Shown here piece after piece: positions 31,848-41,165 of a stretch of 53,532 bases of DNA. The notes below the pieces were generated by a model that saw only the letters and a program-made list of their open reading frames with translations, did not search any database and was not told the origin of the DNA. The DNA comes from Symbiodinium natans (taxonomy: Eukaryota; Sar; Dinophyceae; Suessiales; Symbiodiniaceae): positions 197,501 through 251,032 of the forward strand of contig CAJNDS010000029.1 of NCBI GenBank assembly GCA_905221605.1, read 5' to 3'. Made by a program: the position numbers and the translations under genes. Each line of letters begins with the position of its first letter. Position 1 is the stretch's first letter.

Positions 31848-34245
31848 CATTGTGTTTCCCTGTGTCCAGTAGCACCGGGGCAGAACGCAGCTCGATGTTT
31901 TTGGATCGTAGTCCAGAGATGTCTCCCACGCATGACCGCATGGCAACATCTCAGAAGAGGGCCTAAGGGGCTCATGAGGGTCGCGTGCATATTCGGAGTT
32001 CGGAAGGCTGCCGATGTTGTGGTGCTGGGGTCCACGAGACCCGTTCGGGCCTCGGCTCTCCGATGCCGAGCTTCGCATCTCTGGGGTTTTTGCCATGAGG
32101 TTCCCCAAGTGGCCATGAATGGCGGGGGCCCTGAGTTGCTACTAGGAATCACTTTGAGCACGCAACGCCTGTCAGCAAGGACATGGGTTTGCTCAGCCGC
32201 AAATGGCGCGGCCAGCCCCAACGACCTTGTACAGCCAGCCCATGAGTCAGCCTGCAGGACAGGTAGCCTCCGTGGGAATTCTACTTGAGTGATGGATGTA
32301 TTTTGTGTCTGTCATTTTTTTTGGTTCTTGTTGGGTTTAGCAAAGGGAAGGAAGCGATGGCGGCACAGGGGGAATACACCGAGCGGATGTCGTTGGAAGT
32401 GCCGAGAGCGTCGTCTGTTGCGATTTGGAATGTTCACGGCCCGATGCGAGGGGTGCGAAAGCTAAACCAAGCGAATTATCTTCACAAAACAGCATCCTTC
32501 TTCCATTCTGTGGCAGTGTTCCTGGCTTTTGCGCTTTTTCGGAATCAGGCTCCACAATGGTTGGGACAGTGAAGTCCTACAACGCAGAAAAGGGCATCTT
32601 GGTTGGATAATGTTTTTTTTTGGTCGTAGCTCAGCAAAGCTTTGCTGCAGGTTGGGGTTTTGTCACAAGTCCGGAAGTCGTGCAGATGTTTGGGAAGGCT
32701 GGCCACACGGGCTCGGTTCCTGTGCGAAGGTGTAAGTGTCACAGTGTAGGAGCGTGCCATGCCAGGATGTCTTTTTCATGAAGTCCTCCGTCGTGGGCGG
32801 CGCCATTGAGAGGGATGCGTTGGTGCCTTACCTTGTGAAGGAAGTTCTGGGGCGAGATGCTTTGTGATTCTGAGGCAAGTCTCCTTTACTGTGGTGGCCG
32901 GGGCGAAGGGGATGCAGGCAGAGGACCTCAGGAGCAAAGCGATGTAAAGCTATTTCTTGCACCTGGAGCCACCTTGGGGCCACCTTGGGGGCCACCTTGG
33001 GGGCCACCTTGGGGGCCACCTGGAAGCCACCTTGAAAGGCAGAGAAAGTGTTTCCACTCTCCGCGATGTCTGCGATGCCTCGGCCCTGGCTTTCTCAGTG
33101 GATGATTCATTGGGGCTTTCCGAGGGCTCTTTCAGTGACGCCCATTTTTCTTGTCGGAGGACTTCGGCACCTTCAATGACTTCAATGAATCCCATGTCGT
33201 CACTGCCTCCCATGCTCGCACCACCTGCAAGCATGGCAATGTCAAGGCGCGGGCATTGGGTTCGATTGTTCTGGGGCCGCGCTCGCATCGGACCATCATC
33301 CCACAGCTGTACCTCGTCCTGCATGATGCGTGCCAAATGGTTTTAACTTGTAGTCTCTCTGCTCGCATTTTCTCCTAGTCCTAGTACTCGTCCCTTCGTC
33401 CCTTCGTCCCTTCGTCCCTTCCTCAGCCTTCCCCAACCGTCTTTATCAGGCCTGCGCATGCCTTGCCTGCACCTGACCAACTCTTCTTTGGAGCTGTGAA
33501 AGGCCTGCTCTGACTTGACCATCTTGACCCTTTCATTCCTAGCTGTATCTCTTGCTATGGTTCAGGACTTCCCGAAACATGGATTGTCTCGTGTGGTGCT
33601 CTTGCCCGCCTTCTGTAACTTCCCACAGTTTCTCTCGTGAAGTTGAAGGAGCAGCCTCAAATCTTGAGTGCTGCACAATGACACTAACAGCTGGGCTTTG
33701 GCGCCTTTGGCTATGGCATCTTTTGCATGGTGCCGCGTCTTCGCCTATACATGTTGAGTGTGCTGAACGTTCTTGAAAGAGCTGCTTTCAAGGCTACAGC
33801 GAAGAGAAGGGATGGGGACACGTTTCCTGCCAGGCAAGCTCGGTGCATGAAGAGGGGTGAGGGGTGCTTCTGAAGAGCCACTGCGCTCACATTATTCTCT
33901 GTCTCTGTCTCTTTCCTTGTCTTTGTCTCTCCCTCTCCCTTTCTCCTGATACCTTCTCCCTTCTCCCTCATCCCTTCTCCCGCCAAGCCACCTCCTTTTT
34001 TTGCAGGCTGCACGAGCCATATGGGGAAAGGACGTTTTCCTGCCAAAGAGCACACTTGGCCGGGGTCCTGTGGACGCCTGGCTCGGTCCTCGGTACGCGC
34101 TGTGAAAGAGCTTAGGTGGTGCCACTGTGGAGCCTGGCACTCTTCTGGGCTTCAAGGTCGAAATTCCTGCTTAGAGAAGCCTTCTCAATGCTAGAACTGC
34201 TGCGGAGGTTATCATGGCACCGAAGGGTCCACAGGCCAGCATTGC
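30968..34245 (+). CDS. Multi-cold-shock-domain RNA-binding protein
   Basis: At least three cold-shock domains (CSD A 30968-31429, CSD B 32557-32947, CSD C 33786-34240) lie in line and are listed below one by one. Between them are low-complexity linker exons: QQGHGFAQPQMARPAPTTLY, then SQPMSQPAGQ at 32173-32262 before a GTAGCC donor, and SMTSMNPMSSLPPMLAPPAS, then MAMSRRG at about 33174-33247. CSDs are five-stranded OB folds that bind single-stranded RNA or DNA through aromatic residues of RNP1-like (KGWGFI) and RNP2-like (DVFF, DIFV) motifs. The linker type suggests one protein with beads of CSDs, but I could not prove that all junction phases agree: the junction from the first linker into CSD B is not in phase as drawn, and CSD B ends in a possible stop at 32945. 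Two or three separate genes are the alternative. The DEAD-box helicase follows about 600 bases on. Confidence 0.65.
31313..31345 (+). repeat. Poly-T tract in a CSD intron
   Basis: Seventeen or so T, then TTG-rich sequence, inside the intron between exons 4 and 5 of CSD A. It may serve as the polypyrimidine tract. Confidence 0.7.
31430..32556. other. Intron and linker between CSD A and CSD B
   Basis: It holds the (GT)n microsatellite at 31782-31848 and one linker exon (32173-32262, Gln/Pro/Met-rich). The remaining open frames show no motif. Confidence 0.45.
31782..31848. repeat. (GT)n microsatellite
   Basis: About 33 GT units with two interruptions. It explains the Val/Cys open frame read through it on one strand and the Thr/His frame on the other. 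Confidence 0.95.
32557..32947 (+). CDS. Cold-shock domain B, four exons
   Basis: Exon 1, up to 32593, reads MVGTVKSYNAEK plus G. The intron 32594-32650, 57 bases, has a GCATCT donor and a GCAG acceptor. Exon 2, 32651-32697, reads WGFVTSPEVVQMFGK. The intron 32698-32765, 68 bases, has a GC donor. Exon 3, 32766 to about 32835, reads DVFFMKSSVVGGAIERDALV. Exon 4, 32875-32947, reads QVSFTVVAGAKGMQAEDLRS, with an in-frame TAA at 32945. RNP1-like KGWGFV and RNP2-like DVFFMKSS are present, so the fold should bind RNA. Its ATG could be a true start or an internal Met after a linker exon. Confidence 0.8.
32957..33030. repeat. GGCCACCTTGGG minisatellite
   Basis: Five to six copies of a 12-13-base unit directly after CSD B. 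It codes Gly/Pro/His/Leu-rich repeats in several frames, which I read as chance. Confidence 0.85.
33390..33421. repeat. (CGTCCCTT)n tandem repeat
   Basis: Four copies of an 8-base unit between CSD B and CSD C. Confidence 0.85.
33786..34240 (+). CDS. Cold-shock domain C, four exons
   Basis: Exon 1, about 33784-33833, reads FQGYSEEKGWGHVSCQ before a GCAAGC donor. After a pyrimidine-rich intron ending TTTTTTTGCAG, exon 2 (34016 to about 34072) reads AIWGKDVFLPKSTLGRGPVD. Exon 3, 34116 to about 34163, reads GATVEPGTLLGFKVE. Exon 4, about 34205-34240, reads EVIMAPKGPQAS. The order GYSEEKGWGH, GKDVFLPKS, VEPGTLLGFKVE, GPQA follows the CSD strand order. The RNP1-like motif has His where Phe is usual (GWGHV). 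In this domain the intron falls four residues before the Gly-Lys pair, not just after it, unlike domains A, B and D. Confidence 0.75.
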
Positions 34246-34249
34246 AGAA

Positions 34250-34853
34250 GCCTGATGGTCCAGCAGGGTGCGCAGGCAGAGAGGTTGTCATCACTTCACT
34301 TCGACAGGTGTCCGAACTGTCAGCAGCTCGCCTCAGTGCTCAAAGATGTCTTACCACCTGCTTGCAATCTTGCATGTGTGCACATGCCCTTCGCACTCCT
34401 TGGAGGTTCTGCCTGCTGAGACCTTTGAGATCGAAGGGCGGCGGCTTGCCTCAATGAGAATCTCTTTGGGTAAACATCTTGGAGTAGGCCACCATCCAGG
34501 GCCAGGTATGCAACTGCTCAAACAGCCCTCAAAGTCTTGTCAGGCCAGGAAGACGCTTCTATGGTGTGGTAAAGCCAACTACTCAGCCTCGTGACGGCTG
34601 CACGTACTCTTTTGCATCAGATGGTCGCAAAGATCGACTCTGCCCCCGCAGCTCCTTTAGCCTCTGAACAGCTCCTGCAAATCGACCAACTCGATTGTTA
34701 CTCGTCTTAACTGAATGTCATCTGTTCGCATTTTACTGGTTTAGGGTTTGGGATTACGCTCACGCTCACACTCTCCCTCCCTCTCACTCTCTTTCTCTAT
34801 CTCTCTCTCTCTCTCTCTTTTCCTCTTTCTCGCTTCTTCGCTTCTCGCTTGCC
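34250..34853. other. Short exon-like pieces, CT-rich helicase leader
   Basis: Near 34300-34380 a frame reads FDRCPNCQQLASVLKDVLPP, with one CxxC that could be a zinc-binding exon. Near 34418-34470, FEIEGRRLASMRISLG. These may be the 3' exons of the CSD gene. 34760-34850 is a (CT)n-rich tract just before the helicase ATG, in its 5' leader. Confidence 0.35.
34760..34850. repeat. CT-rich microsatellite before the helicase
   Basis: CTCTCTCTCT with TTTC and CTTC variants, ending three bases before the ATG at 34854. As an untranslated leader it would be pyrimidine-only. Confidence 0.85.
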
Positions 34854-37324
34854 ATGATGGCTGCACAGCGGGTGTCGAAACTGTTGTGGCCTGGCCTGCG
34901 CATCATGCGGGCCCCTTATCCGAGAGCTGTCCCTCATTCAGCGGGAGCTGTGAGATCGCTGATGACAGAGGGCTTTGGTCGACGACCGGATCTGTACGAT
35001 GACGACACCTTTGTCCCCATCGATGAGCAGCCAGCGGCATGGGCAGGTATGGCGAAGCCAAAGACACAGCAATCATCGCCATCCACAAGGGTCCCAGACA
35101 AGGAGGAGACAGAAACAGCGGCAGCAGCAGAAGCGCAAGAGGGCGTCAACAGTTTCCTTCATGGTGACAGCCATGTCGCCCAGTCCCCAGCCTTGCCTTC
35201 TGCACCTGAGCCCGAGTCACAGATGCAGCCATCCAAACTGCCGCAGCCCCCGCCGTTTCCGCCACCTCCCCTGCCCCCTCCCCTGCCCCCTCCGCTGCCC
35301 CCTCCGCAGCCCGCAATCCCGCCGATGCCCAGAGACTCCACGCACTCCACGCCCATGCGCTCAGAAGCCAGCAAAGAGCTGCAAGAGCCCGAGTGGCAGG
35401 GATCTGCTTGGGAGATGCAGAGGGACGCTGTGGGGTCATCTGAAAGGCTAGAAACGGAACACGTGGAACACAAGGAACACAGAGACATGAGCCATGCTGG
35501 CATGAACCTGGAGGCTATCGATTGGTCCACACGGACTCCTCCGAAAGAGGCCTCTGAGGCCTACAAGGAGCACCCGGCAGTGTCTGCCCAGACTCGCCAG
35601 GAAGTGCAGGACTTCTTGCGGCAGAATGATGCGCATATTGAGGGTGCTGAGGACTTTCCGAAGCCAATTCGTTTGTTTGAGCACATAGGCTTGCCAGGAT
35701 CAGTCCTCGAATATCTCAGAGCAGAGTTTGCTGCTCCAACTCCCATACAGTCTGTTGGTTGGCCGGTGGCTCTGTCTGGACGAGACATGGTGGGGCTAGC
35801 GCAGACAGGCAGTGGAAAGACCCTCGCATACCTTCTCCCAGCAATGCTCCACATCAAGGCACAGCCCATCGTTGAAGCAGGAGAGGGCCCTGTCAGCCTT
35901 GTCGTGGCACCCACGCGTGAGTTGGCGATGCAGATTCAGATGGAAGCTTTTCGCATCGGCGAGCTTCTGGGAGTCCGTGATGCTGTTGTGTACGGTGGCG
36001 TGTCGAGGCGCGGGCAAGAGCAGACTCTGCGCAAGGGTGTGGACATCCTCATCGCCACGCCTGGAAGATTGCTCGACTTCTTGGAGGCACGAGTAACCAA
36101 CCTCGAGCGCGTGTCCTATCTCGTTGTCGATGAAGCAGACCGAATGCTGGACATGGGCTTCGAGCCGCAGCTGCGACGAATTGTCTCACAAGTACGCCCA
36201 GAGCGACAGACTTTGATGTGGTCTGCGACCTGGCCTGCAAGTATCCAGAACTTGGCTACAGACTTCTGCAAAGAAGACACGCTGAAGGTGACAATTGGAA
36301 TTTCAGCAGCAAAGGCCAACCCAAGCATTCTACAAGACGTCCGCATCGTGACGGAATTGGACAAGAAACAGCGATTCTTTGAATGGCTCCAGGAAGTATC
36401 ACCTCCACAGGGCGCGCAGCCGCGCATGCTGGTTTTCACCGACACGAAGCGAGCCGCCGATGCCTTGTGCAGAGAGTTGAGGTATGAGCAGTATGCGGCG
36501 AGCGCCATACACGGAGACAAGGACCAACGAGAGCGTGACTCGATTCTGTATCAATTCAGGAAAGGCCGGTGCCAAATTCTGGTTGCCACAGACGTCGCCC
36601 AGAGAGGCAGACATGGGGATCGAAGGGAGTATGCCTGAGTATGGGAGACGTTCCAACGTAGGGTCCCTTCTGAAAAGGTCCGTCTATAATTTATAATGGA
36701 AGCCCCTATAACACAAATGAAGCCGACCCAGACCCCGAACAGTTCAAGAAAACTTCAGAGACAGCAACAGCACCCCAAGGCCGTGTCCACTCCAAGGGCT
36801 CTTCTAGGGCCCCAAAGTGATGAGGCGTCCTGCACTTCACACGGACCATGCGCGCAGGAGCACCGTGAATCCCCCTACAAGCCTCCATGTGAGCTGCTGT
36901 GTGGACTCTTGACTATTGCCCCTGTACCGTCACCATGATGATTTTGCATAAGGGTAGAAGAGGTGGCTTATGGCCACCCACTCACATGGGTAGCAGAAGA
37001 TGTTGCGCTGAAGCTGTGGCGGTACCATCGCTTCGCAGCTTTACGTGCATGCTGCATGTGTTTGCTGAGCCCTATAGTCCCTGATCAGGTTTGGACATCA
37101 AAGACGTGGCGTATGTGGTGAATTACAACATGCCCAATACCATTGAAGACTACGTGCATCGCATCGGAAGAACAGGAAGAGCAGGTGCAGTCGGCACGGC
37201 CGTGAGCTTCTTCACCTGCGATTTCGGGGCATCTGACAAAGTCCGCCTGGCCCGTGCCCTCGTGAAAGTCATTCAGGAAGCTGGACAAGAGCCTCCCGAG
37301 GCTTTGAGGAAGCTTGCGCGTTAA
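34854..37324 (+). CDS. DEAD-box ATP-dependent RNA helicase, two exons
   Basis: Exon 1 is 34854-36606 and exon 2 is 37089-37324, for about 662 residues. The first 40 residues ([20 protein letters not shown]) are basic and hydroxyl-rich without acids, like an organelle-targeting peptide. A disordered region follows, with a Pro-rich tract (coded by 35245-35320). Core motifs: Q motif with [27 protein letters not shown] at 316-323; Ia, APTRELAMQ; Ib, [22 protein letters not shown] with DEAD at 426-429; III, SATW (usual SAT); [29 protein letters not shown], split by the intron; [14 protein letters not shown]. The intron has a GCAGAC donor and a GATCAG acceptor, 482 bases. It splits the Gly codon of AQRG, and reading through it gives a false stop. 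The family unwinds short RNA duplexes with ATP. The nearest relatives are DDX5/DBP2-like proteins by motif spelling. It sits between cold-shock-domain exons on the same strand. Confidence 0.93.
36607..37088 (+). other. GC-AG intron in helicase motif V
   Basis: Bounded by CAGAGAG|GCAGAC and GATCAG|GTTTGG. It contains no gene that I can support. The AGAGG and CAGGT edges leave the cut ambiguous by one base, a common trait of dinoflagellate introns. Confidence 0.8.
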
Positions 37325-37388
37325 AAGAGCAGTTGAGAGCTGAATGCAAGAAGGGGAGAACTGAAGGCCTGAAGGGTCGAATGGGGTT

Positions 37389-37729
37389 CCCAGCATCCTC
37401 AGGCTCTTCAATGTCGAGAAGGGTTGGGGCTTCGTCACCAGTGACGAAATCACCGCCCTTTTCTCCGGCAAGGCCAGCACAGTATAGCACAGTAACCATG
37501 ATGCCCCAGAGTTGTGCGTACCCAGCTTTGATGCTGAGATATGCTGAGGACATCTTTCTGCACAAGGCTGCTTTATCGAATGCCAATGGCGAGCCAGCTC
37601 AGTTTCCAGAGAAGCAGCTAAGCAACCTTGCTGTTGGTCGCAGATCTTGTCTCAGGCCTTCCGCAGGTTGGGCAGCAGGTCAACTTCACCATCGAAGTCG
37701 GGGACAGCGGGAAACTGCAGGCCGAGGGT
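37389..37729 (+). CDS. Cold-shock domain D, three exons
   Basis: Exon 1, up to 37472, reads ILRLFNVEKGWGFVTSDEIT, then ALFSGK, before a GCCAGC donor. The intron 37473-37548 is 76 bases. Exon 2, 37549 to about 37594, reads DIFLHKAALSNANGEPA. Exon 3, 37667 to about 37729, reads VGQQVNFTIEVGDSGKLQAE. KGWGFV and DIFLHK are the two RNA-binding motifs, and V-N-F-x-I with GKLQAE ends the fold. The domain starts only about 65 bases after the stop of the helicase. The usual G-x-V-K beginning is replaced by PSILRL, so its true first exon may lie elsewhere or be altered. The intron after Gly-Lys matches CSD A and CSD B. Confidence 0.75.
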
Positions 37730-37784
37730 CTGGGCTTTCGCCGGTTTCAGCATGTGGCGCATGGCTTTCTAACAGAGCGCCCGG

Positions 37785-38205
37785 CGCCTTTATGCCCAAG
37801 ACAATGGACCACTTTGACCTGCTGGTCGCTGGAACAATCGAAAAGGCAACCATGTCATGGATAATGTAAGGTTTTCAACAGTCGTAGTGTTTTGTAAACG
37901 CTTGCGCGCTGCCGCCTCGGCAGCCGGGCCGGTGGGGTTCCAGAGGGAGGTTAGGTCCCAAAGTGGGGCCACCAAAACCCTGGCACCGGGACGTGGGTCT
38001 CCTGTGCAGGAAGGTCAGGAACCCACAGCGCGGGGGGGGGGAAGGAAGGGCGCCTCGAAAAGTGAAAGTCTTAATATCAGTAACAGGAATATGGACCCGG
38101 AACCCTTCACCTCAGCTTGAACACGCTTTCACGCTCTGACAGGCCAAGGATGTTATGTTTGACGGCATGGAGCCGTCCGGCTTCGAGGCCGGTTTAAGCG
38201 TCTCA
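37785..38205 (+). CDS. Possible fifth cold-shock domain fragment
   Basis: 37785-37866 reads FMPKTMDHFDLLVAGTIEKA and TMSW. 38143-38205 reads AKDVMFDGMEPSGFEAGLSV. GTIEKA could be the first CSD strand, KDVMFDG the RNP2-like strand and GFEAGLSVSV the next strand. The KGFGFI part is not found between them, so this may be a degenerate or misread domain. Confidence 0.4.
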
Positions 38206-40140
38206 GTCAAACTACTTTGCAGCGGTGTCGCTTTGCAGCAGTGTTGCCATCAAATACGTGTGTGTGTGCGCGCGCATGCGTGCGTGTGTGTCTCTTGCTC
38301 TGTGTGTGTGTGTGAGAGAGTTTGTCAGGCTTTTTTGTCTTGACTGCAAGTTTGGCTTTTCTGTGTCTTTTTTGCGTGTTGGTTTTGAGGGAATTCTGTC
38401 TGTATTGTCTTTTCGTTGCTTTTGGTCTTGAAGGAATTTTGTTACCTGCAGCACAGGGCATGGATACATGGGGGGGGGGTTAGTCTATATCATATATATA
38501 TATATGCACGTGTATTGTTGTTTTTGCGTATGACTCTTGCAAGTGGGCATCACTACTGCGTGTGTCGACTTGTTGGGAACCAACCCAGCATGTCAGAGGT
38601 GCTTGTGCCGTTCAGATGCCCGTGTTGCATGCACATTCCGTGGCTGTGACGGCTAAGCGGCTAAGCTGGATCCAGATGCGTCCAGACCCGCGCCCGTGTT
38701 CATAAGCAGCACTTGTAATGTAACAAAAAAGAGAGCACTTCGCGACAGGATGGCGGTTTCTCTCCGGTCAGTGACTCGGTGCTTGGAAGCTGAGATATCT
38801 GAAGTTTTTGAGATGTGGAGGGTTTTTTGTCCTGCCAAGGTGCGACCGGAGGTTGCGTCTCTGAGAGCGGCTCCTTTCTGACGGATCGTGTCGTAAAAAA
38901 TGGTGAGTTGCTTCGGGAATCGGGAAGGCGACATAGCAATTTGGCAAAGGGGATTTGCTTTGGACTTGTTCGGCTGGTGCTTTTGGGCTCAAGTCGCAAC
39001 GTCGCACCTGTCTGCAGCCGAGGCGAGCTTGACCACAGTTTCATTTCCGATGGATGTGTTTGTTCCTCCGGAACCAGGAGTTCGGCTGCTGCGAAGGCAA
39101 GAATGCGCGGCCCTGAGAGACCTGCTTGATGCTCGCTCGCTCTCTCGCTCTCTCGCTCTCTCGCTCTCTCGCTCTCTCGCTCTCTCGCTCTCTCTCTCTA
39201 GTTGTGGCTGCTGTTGGTCCCTTGGTTGCCTTTTTCATGCCGCGACCCTGTCGTTCTACTTCGTGTCTTCCTTGCGGCCAAATGTGTTTTATTTTATTTT
39301 CGCACCGTTCTATTTGCAGCATTCAGGTTCATACAAACATGTTTTTGCAGCGCGTTCAGAATGCTTTATTGCATTGTTGCGGACACTTCTTGAGAATGCC
39401 ACGGCATCTGCCACCGACTGCCTTGCCCTGCCTCCTGCTTTTGTTTGTCCCCCCTCTCTCTCTCTACTATCTACTGGGTCGTTTCCCTCACCCCTTACAT
39501 CCATCATCTTTCCACGCAGAGCTGTTGTAAGGTCCATTACAGCCGTGCCGGCTGGCTTTCGCCCGCCTCCTCCGACGCTTCCCTTGCCGAGCGCTGGGGT
39601 GCCATCATGCTCTGGTCATTTTGATGTGTGGTTTCGTCAAGAGATCGAAGCAACACGTTACTCAACCATAAGACTTGGCAGGCTCATGCACCATACATGG
39701 CAGCGCCCGGGTCTATGGGGCCCATGAGCCCCTCGGCTGATTTTGTAGCAACCCGTGCCGGGGATTACGTCCTCGAGCCTCTTCGCGTAGTCTGATTAAC
39801 AGAAAGGTGTTGAGGCATGCTCAGGTGTTCCAGCATACAGGTACAAGTTTGTTCTTTCAGTTCTTGTCCCCATGTTTTCTTCTTCCACGTGAGAGGCTTC
39901 GCCAGCTCCGGCCCAAGCATGATGGTCGGTGGCTTATCATAAGTCATAGCCCTTTCGGTAAAGAGATTACTTCGCAATGCATGCGCCTTCAGATTGGTGT
40001 GTAGGCGTCGAGAGAGACATGTATCGCAATCCATCAACTCGAGCTTTGTCTCATTGCATTCTGAATTATAACCGCCGGATGCATTTACCACGCCAGTATT
40101 GATGTGTCGTGGCATCAGAGCAACGAGCTCCTGCAGTTGT
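38206..40140. other. Introns and linkers of the second CSD gene
   Basis: A Pro-rich piece, ITAVPAGFRPPPPTLPLPSA, at about 39535-39600 resembles linker exons of the CSD genes. The rest holds microsatellites: GT-rich at 38258-38318, TATA at 38489-38504, and the CTCTCG tract at 39131-39198. It has no further domain I can name. Confidence 0.4.
39131..39198. repeat. (GCTCTCTC)n tandem repeat
   Basis: About eight copies of an 8-base unit. It gives Ser/Leu/Arg repeats in all frames, which I treat as non-coding. Confidence 0.9.
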
Positions 40141-40144
40141 GCCC

Positions 40145-40226
40145 TTCACCAGTTTCAGGCCCCTCCTGGCTCAATGGCAATGCCGATGACTGCACCGGCT
40201 GGACCCGCAACTGGCACAGTCAAAGG
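40145..40226 (+). CDS. Linker exon leading into a cold-shock domain
   Basis: Reads FQAPPGSMAMPMTAPAGPAT then GTVKG. A Met/Pro/Ala-rich linker ending in GTVKG, the first CSD strand, resembles the linkers before the other domains. The following exon, which should carry KGxGFI, was not found with confidence. RLDFGITRPK near 40295 is a weak candidate. Confidence 0.5.
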
Positions 40227-40229
40227 AGG

Positions 40230-40760
40230 ATTGTATTCGCAGAGAGCAGCCTGGCGTGCCAGTGAGGTCTATGCCGCTCCATTGACGGGCGGCCGCCTTG
40301 ACTTCGGGATCACAAGACCAAAATGTTTGGAAGCTTGTGTGCCCATTCAGGCACGCAGAGAGATGCTGCGCGGTGCTCAATGGCCAAGATTGCCCAACGT
40401 GCTTCGTTACAAAGGACAAGTCCGGTTAAGTCGCATGCGCTAAGAAAAATCTCTGAACATTGCATGAGGCGTCGCCGGCCAGCATAGACAGTGATGCCAC
40501 AGACGCCGGCCACCTACTGCGAGCATCATTGCCTGCAGTCTGCCGGAGTAGTATCTAAGGGGCCCTACACTCGTGGCTTTCCGGACCCAGCGTCAATAGA
40601 GGATCAGAAGAAGGCATACTGCAGGAGAGTTGCTGGCGCGGTAGGGTCTAACGCTACAGAGCCGGACTCATCGTCATTTTGCTCAATCGGCTGTTGTGAG
40701 GAGTCTGGATTTGCAGCTCGAGGAAGGGAACAAGTCTTTACAGCAGCCGGCACGCCATGA
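40230..40760. other. No confident gene
   Basis: Frames stay open to 40443 and over 40491-40760, but with no motif. It could be the end of the CSD gene. Confidence 0.3.
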
Positions 40761-40762
40761 TT

Positions 40763-40880
40763 TACTACATGGGGGTTTACGAAAATAGGGAACCCCCACA
40801 AAGGACCCCAAATAGTTTGATGCCCTTATTTTTAGGACCCCAACAAGGTACTCCCTAATTTCGGTAACCCCCATATAGTA
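40763..40880. mobile_element. MITE-like element, 118 bases, inverted ends
   Basis: The left end, TACTACATGGGGGTTTACGA, mirrors the right end, which reads TACTATATGGGGGTTACCGA on the other strand. The similarity extends inward for about 30 bases (AAAATAGGG against AAATTAGGG), and the central AGGACCCC / GGGGTCCT also pair. There is no coding content. The size and inverted ends are those of a MITE. No convincing target-site duplication is visible. Confidence 0.7.
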
Positions 40881-41044
40881 TGGGATGGCCCATGCGTGGG
40901 CCATGTCGGTGGCCGAGTCCCAGCCTGGATAAAGAAGCACTCGAGCCTGACAATTACCTTCTGATACGTCGGATAGTTCTACTTGCAAGGCAAGGAAGCC
41001 GGAAGCAGCTCCTGCTTTGTTGATGACCCCCTTTATGCAAGAAC

Positions 41045-41162
41045 CGAGCGTCACGAGCGTCACGAGCGTCACGAGCGTCACGAGCGTCACGAGCGTCACG
41101 AGCGTCACGAGCGTCACGAGCGTCACGAGCGTCACGAGCGTCACGAGCGTCACGAGCGTCAT
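41045..41162. repeat. (GAGCGTCAC)n array, about 13 copies
   Basis: Near-perfect 9-base unit. Because the unit is a multiple of three with no stop in any frame, it reads as ERH, TSV or DAR, or TLV, repeats. It lies directly before an exon of the coiled-coil gene. Confidence 0.95.
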
Positions 41163-41165
41163 GAG

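Noticed and set aside
31782-31848. Cys/Val repeat peptide
   Set aside because: Direct translation of the GT microsatellite.
38970-38991. Second spliced-leader-like word TTTTGGGCTCAAG
   Set aside because: An extra G breaks the match and no clear gene start follows.
41045-41162. CRISPR-like array
   Set aside because: Contiguous 9-base units without spacers.
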